62,889 bases of DNA from Eubacterium sp. (GTDB lineage: Bacteria; Bacillota; Clostridia; Peptostreptococcales; Anaerovoracaceae), in the NCBI GenBank assembly GCA_021769965.1, contig JAETRU010000013.1, positions 1-62,889 of the forward strand, read 5' to 3'. The stretch's first letter is position 1. Each line of letters opens with the position of its first letter. A program made the translations under genes and the position numbers. The notes below the pieces were generated by a model, which had not been told where the DNA came from, ran no database searches, and saw only the letters and a list, made by a program, of their open reading frames with translations. Positions 60,134-62,889 of this stretch are shown here, piece after piece.

Positions 60134-61099
60134 CTACTTTTTAGCCACGATACAGCACCAGCCGCCGTCTTCACGAACCTCCATGATGGCTAAACCTCTG
60201 CCTCTCAGATAATCAGCCACCTGTATCTCCTTTTCGACTAAAATGCCGGAAGATATGAAATATCCGTCATCGGTCATATGCTTTGCCGCGTCATCAGCCA
60301 GCATCATGACCAGATCAGCCATCAGATTGGCGACTACGATATCCGCCTTGTAGTCGATGCCTTTGGTCAGATCTCCATAATCCGCCCGGCAGACTGATTC
60401 CACATGATTCAGCCGGATATTCTCCTGAGCCACCTCCACAGCCACCGGGTCGATATCCACACCCAGCACGTCTTCTGCTCCAAGCAAAGCTGCCGCAATG
60501 GACAGAATGCCGCTGCCGCAGCCAACGTCCAGAACCTTGTCGCCTTTTTTCTGGTACTCCTCCAGCATACGAACACATAACGATGTAGTTTCATGAGTTC
60601 CCGTGCCAAAAGCCATTCCCGGATCGATCTCGATGACCAGATCGCCTTCCTGTTTTTCATATTCCTCCCAGGTCGGCTTTACTACCAGGCTCTTCGATAT
60701 CCTCGCCGGCTTGAAATATTCTTTCCACTTGTCCTTCCACTGGGTGTCGTCATCAAAGCTGCTGGTAACGTGCAGACTGCCGAAGTCTGCGGCATCGCCG
60801 AAATCACCCCGGCAGACACCCTTTGATAATGCTTCCATGGCTGCTTCGACAGCGCTTATCTGCCCGCGGTTCTCTTCGGTATCCTCCAGGTAAACGGTCA
60901 CCTTAGGCGCATCCTGCAGCTTGGCGATGACTTCGTCGTCCAGGTAATCCCAGTCGTAGGTCTGCTTTTTCTCCATCAGATCCTCGATATCCCGGGGATC
61001 CTCCACTACGGTATCGGTGATGCCGATAGCCAGCAAAGCGCTGACGACAGCCTCAATGCCTGCGGATGTGGTTTCTATGTCGATCTCTATGTATTTCAA
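60134..61099 (-). CDS. prmA: Ribosomal protein L11 methyltransferase
   Basis: About 321 residues. Substrate domain 1-130, then SAM motif VLDVGCGSGILSIAAALLGA, GTGTHETT before it and the NLMAD motif (VVANLMADLV). The true start is TTG at 61099: GGAGG lies eight bases upstream, and the resulting start KYIEIDIETT matches the family, while the upstream ATG lacks a site. Methylates Lys residues of L11. Confidence 0.93.
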   Translation of the reverse strand: MKYIEIDIETTSAGIEAVVSALLAIGITDTVVEDPRDIEDLMEKKQTYDWDYLDDEVIAKLQDAPKVTVYLEDTEENRGQISAVEAAMEALSKGVCRGDFGDAADFGSLHVTSSFDDDTQWKDKWKEYFKPARISKSLVVKPTWEEYEKQEGDLVIEIDPGMAFGTGTHETTSLCVRMLEEYQKKGDKVLDVGCGSGILSIAAALLGAEDVLGVDIDPVAVEVAQENIRLNHVESVCRADYGDLTKGIDYKADIVVANLMADLVMMLADDAAKHMTDDGYFISSGILVEKEIQVADYLRGRGLAIMEVREDGGWCCIVAKK

Positions 61100-61160
61100 C
61101 TTTATTTCCTCCAATTTCATTGCTTTCTTTATTCTATCACAAAACCGGTGCGCAGGCAAA

Positions 61161-61205
61161 AGAAAATCTGCCAGGCGCTGTATCGGCATGCCTGACAGAT
61201 TTTCT
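61161..61205. terminator. Bidirectional terminator
   Basis: AGAAAATCTG pairs with CAGATTTTCT with CCAGGC/GCCTG inside; between prmA and the GPH transporter gene. Confidence 0.75.
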
Positions 61206-61241
61206 TTCACTTTCATATATTTGGACTTATTAAGATATTTT

Positions 61242-62660
61242 CTAGAATATGTCGCTATACTCGCTGAGATCCACTTCCTCACCCCTGCGGCGCTTCTCCA
61301 CGCCTGCGATGATCCTCGGATAGGTCTTCCGGTTGATCGGATAACGGCTCAGGATCAGGGCCACTGCTATCATGCACAGACCGGGGATCAGGCAGTAGCT
61401 GTTGCCAATCCAAAACAGAGCTGACGCCGGCTGAACTGCCGCCGTATCCGCAAAACCCGCCTGCTGCAGGATGATTCCCAGCAGCTGGACACCGATGGCT
61501 GCGGACAGAGACTCCGACAGAGCCTGCAGAGAGATGACTTCACCGGAACGCTGCTTGCCCGACGCCAGTTCCTCAGCCTCGCAGACGTCGTAGATCATAG
61601 ACGGCATCAGCTGCCAGTAGCAGGTATTTCCTACAGAAAACACCGCGCTGACCACACACGCGCCGAAAACAGTCGTGACGCCCATCAGCCTTGCCGCGAT
61701 CAAAGCGATACCGCTGACGGTCAGTCCGCCTACAAACGCAGCTTTCTTATCTGTCCTGCCGGAAATTTTCGCTACAAAAGGCGTCATGGCAATGCCAAAG
61801 ACGGTCATAAACAGAGTAATGCCGGATATCTCCATGGCAGAAAGCCCCATATTGTATGTATAGTAATAAACCATATCAGAAAGAAAAACGGTATTGGCTA
61901 CCAGATAGATCAGGCTGCCTCCGATAAGGTATCTGATCGGCCGCAGTTTGATAATCGTCCCGTAGGAACCGAACATCTTCCTGATGTTGGCAAAGGTCAG
62001 AACCTTCGGCTTGTTCGGATCCTTTACAAAGTCAGGCACGTCGGATTCTTTGATGGTCAGGGAACAGATCAGAAGGGCAGCGCCGCTGACCAGACCCACT
62101 GTGATGCCTACTGCTGACCAGCTGGCAGACAGGCTGAAACCGATGCCCATGAGGGCTGCCACCAGAATCGTCGGCATGACCGTACCGAGACCTTTGCCGA
62201 TCTGATTGAAAACATAGGCATAGGAACGCAGCACAGTACGCTCATGATAATCCTCGGTCAGTTCTGAGCCCCATGTCATATATGGCACAAAGAAGATGGC
62301 GAAACACCACCAGAACAAAATCGTCATCAGGCCGTAATAAAGGATCTTCATGGTATATGGCATCTCGATCGCGGTAAACAGAAGCGACGTTACGATCGCC
62401 GCCGGCACGGCCGCCGCCATGAGAAACGGCTTTCTCTTGCCGAACCGGGTCTCTATATTATCCGAAAGGAATCCGCTGATCGGCCCGCAGATTGCTTCCC
62501 AGATACAGCCGAGGGCCAGGATCAGTCCTGCCGCAGCGGGTCTGATGCCGACGACTGTAGTCAGGAAGAAAAGCAGAAACGTCTCGATCAGGGTAAACAG
62601 CGCATTATCTGCCAGGCCGCCGATACCGTAGGACAGCTTGGTCTTAAATCTCAATTTCAT
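61242..62660 (-). CDS. GPH-family sugar:cation symporter
   Basis: A 472-residue glycoside-pentoside-hexuronide transporter (MelB/UidB type) with 12 hydrophobic segments. LSYGIGGLADNALFTL and GFLSDNIETRFGKRKPF are the usual N-terminal motifs. It could import a glucuronide or other glycoside. The promoter at 62719-62749 is of the MerR type. Confidence 0.9.
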   Translation of the reverse strand: MKLRFKTKLSYGIGGLADNALFTLIETFLLFFLTTVVGIRPAAAGLILALGCIWEAICGPISGFLSDNIETRFGKRKPFLMAAAVPAAIVTSLLFTAIEMPYTMKILYYGLMTILFWWCFAIFFVPYMTWGSELTEDYHERTVLRSYAYVFNQIGKGLGTVMPTILVAALMGIGFSLSASWSAVGITVGLVSGAALLICSLTIKESDVPDFVKDPNKPKVLTFANIRKMFGSYGTIIKLRPIRYLIGGSLIYLVANTVFLSDMVYYYTYNMGLSAMEISGITLFMTVFGIAMTPFVAKISGRTDKKAAFVGGLTVSGIALIAARLMGVTTVFGACVVSAVFSVGNTCYWQLMPSMIYDVCEAEELASGKQRSGEVISLQALSESLSAAIGVQLLGIILQQAGFADTAAVQPASALFWIGNSYCLIPGLCMIAVALILSRYPINRKTYPRIIAGVEKRRRGEEVDLSEYSDIF

Positions 62661-62718
62661 CTATATCACCTCAAATTTCAGCCGGCGTCCTGCCGTTTGC
62701 AGCTCCGCCTTTTTTTCC

Positions 62719-62749
62719 ATGATAAACCCTGGTATCATACCAAGGTCAA
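62719..62749 (-). promoter_or_regulatory. MerR-type promoter of the GPH transporter gene
   Basis: TTGACC (62749-62744), a 19-base spacer, TATCAT (62724-62719). The spacer is filled by an inverted repeat TGGTAT-G-ATACCA (62742-62730), the layout MerR-family activators use. The regulator gene is not in the window. A 19-codon ORF just before the transporter start may be translated but is weak. Confidence 0.65.
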
Positions 62750-62783
62750 GGGATTTTTGGAAAAAAGTACAAAAAAGAAAAAA

Positions 62784-62858
62784 CCATCCACGCGTCAAAC
62801 GCGTGGTTTTCATTTGTCGGGCAAAGCCCTCTACTCCTCGCGAACACGTCAAACGTGT
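62784..62858. repeat. Two hairpins with the same loop
   Basis: CCACGCG-TCAAA-CGCGTGG with a TTTT tail (62788-62810) and ACACG-TCAAA-CGTGT (62844-62858). The first is a terminator for a gene entering from either side; the shared TCAAA loop suggests a small repeat family. Confidence 0.55.
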
Positions 62859-62889
62859 AAAGCTAAATCTGCCAGCTGCGAGTGCTATA

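Noticed and set aside
62661-62717. 19-codon leader peptide before the GPH transporter
   Set aside because: Has an ATG and ends two bases before the transporter start but lacks a clear ribosome binding site and any attenuator; could be chance.

Overview
The window reads as a chromosome segment of a spore-forming anaerobe of the Bacillota (class Clostridia), near 50% GC. Evidence: a spoIIGA-sigE-sigG sporulation cluster, AGGAGG-type ribosome binding sites, consensus sigma-A promoters, many TTG starts, a strictly anaerobic-type 4-hydroxybutyryl-CoA dehydratase, radical SAM and Fe-S proteins. I cannot name a species.

Layout. 1-2.9 kb: right end of an integrated element (XRE repressor with a self-overlapping operator, accessory protein, two tiny related ORFs, Tn916/phage-type integrase) abutting the GGGtGRT gene. 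2.95-16.3 kb: mostly minus-strand housekeeping genes: GGGtGRT/NifU-like pair, radical SAM/SPASM protein, CNNM-type metal transporter with a structured leader, Fur regulator plus heavy-metal permease, coaBC, a repeat-rich spacer, M20 dipeptidase, MarR/YczE, sigG, sigE, spoIIGA.

16.3-32.3 kb: the most interesting region. One sigma-54 activator (25020-26546) sits among four minus-strand transcription units that each carry a clear -24/-12 sequence: cyclase-hydroxyacid dehydrogenase-abfD; larC-BKACE; DUF362-small protein-MFS-thiolase; and an iron alcohol dehydrogenase. Three of these promoters have GTTGC-N6-GCAAC-like upstream sites. The cyclase, non-CoA-type dehydrogenase, BKACE (DUF849) and thiolase match the order of steps known for anaerobic phloroglucinol degradation (ring hydrolysis, oxidation, acetyl-CoA-dependent cleavage, thiolysis), but the known SDR ring reductase is absent and abfD, DUF362, larC and Fe-ADH are added. 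This looks like an undescribed variant pathway for a cyclic or 1,3-diketone substrate; the substrate is unknown. A cyclopropane-fatty-acid synthase gene and a secreted beta-helix lipoprotein gene are interspersed.

32.3-51.1 kb: an apparently single 17-gene minus-strand hexuronate operon (bicupins, two TIM-barrel isomerase-like proteins, a polar-amino-acid-type ABC transporter, uxaC, uxuA, MATE, uxuB, eda, kdgK, uxaB, uxaA, terminator) flanked by a GntR/FadR regulator and a LacI regulator. Both glucuronate and galacturonate branches converge on KDG, KDPG, pyruvate and glyceraldehyde-3-phosphate.

51.1-54.9 kb: a low-coding, decayed island with gene remnants (including a larC fragment), an unrecognised 544-residue protein, an XRE regulator and an internally deleted rhuM. 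54.9-62.9 kb: TetR, BrnQ transporter, DUF3842 protein, a truncated AlbA-type ATP-binding protein, rsmE-membrane protein-prmA, and a GPH sugar symporter behind a MerR-type promoter.
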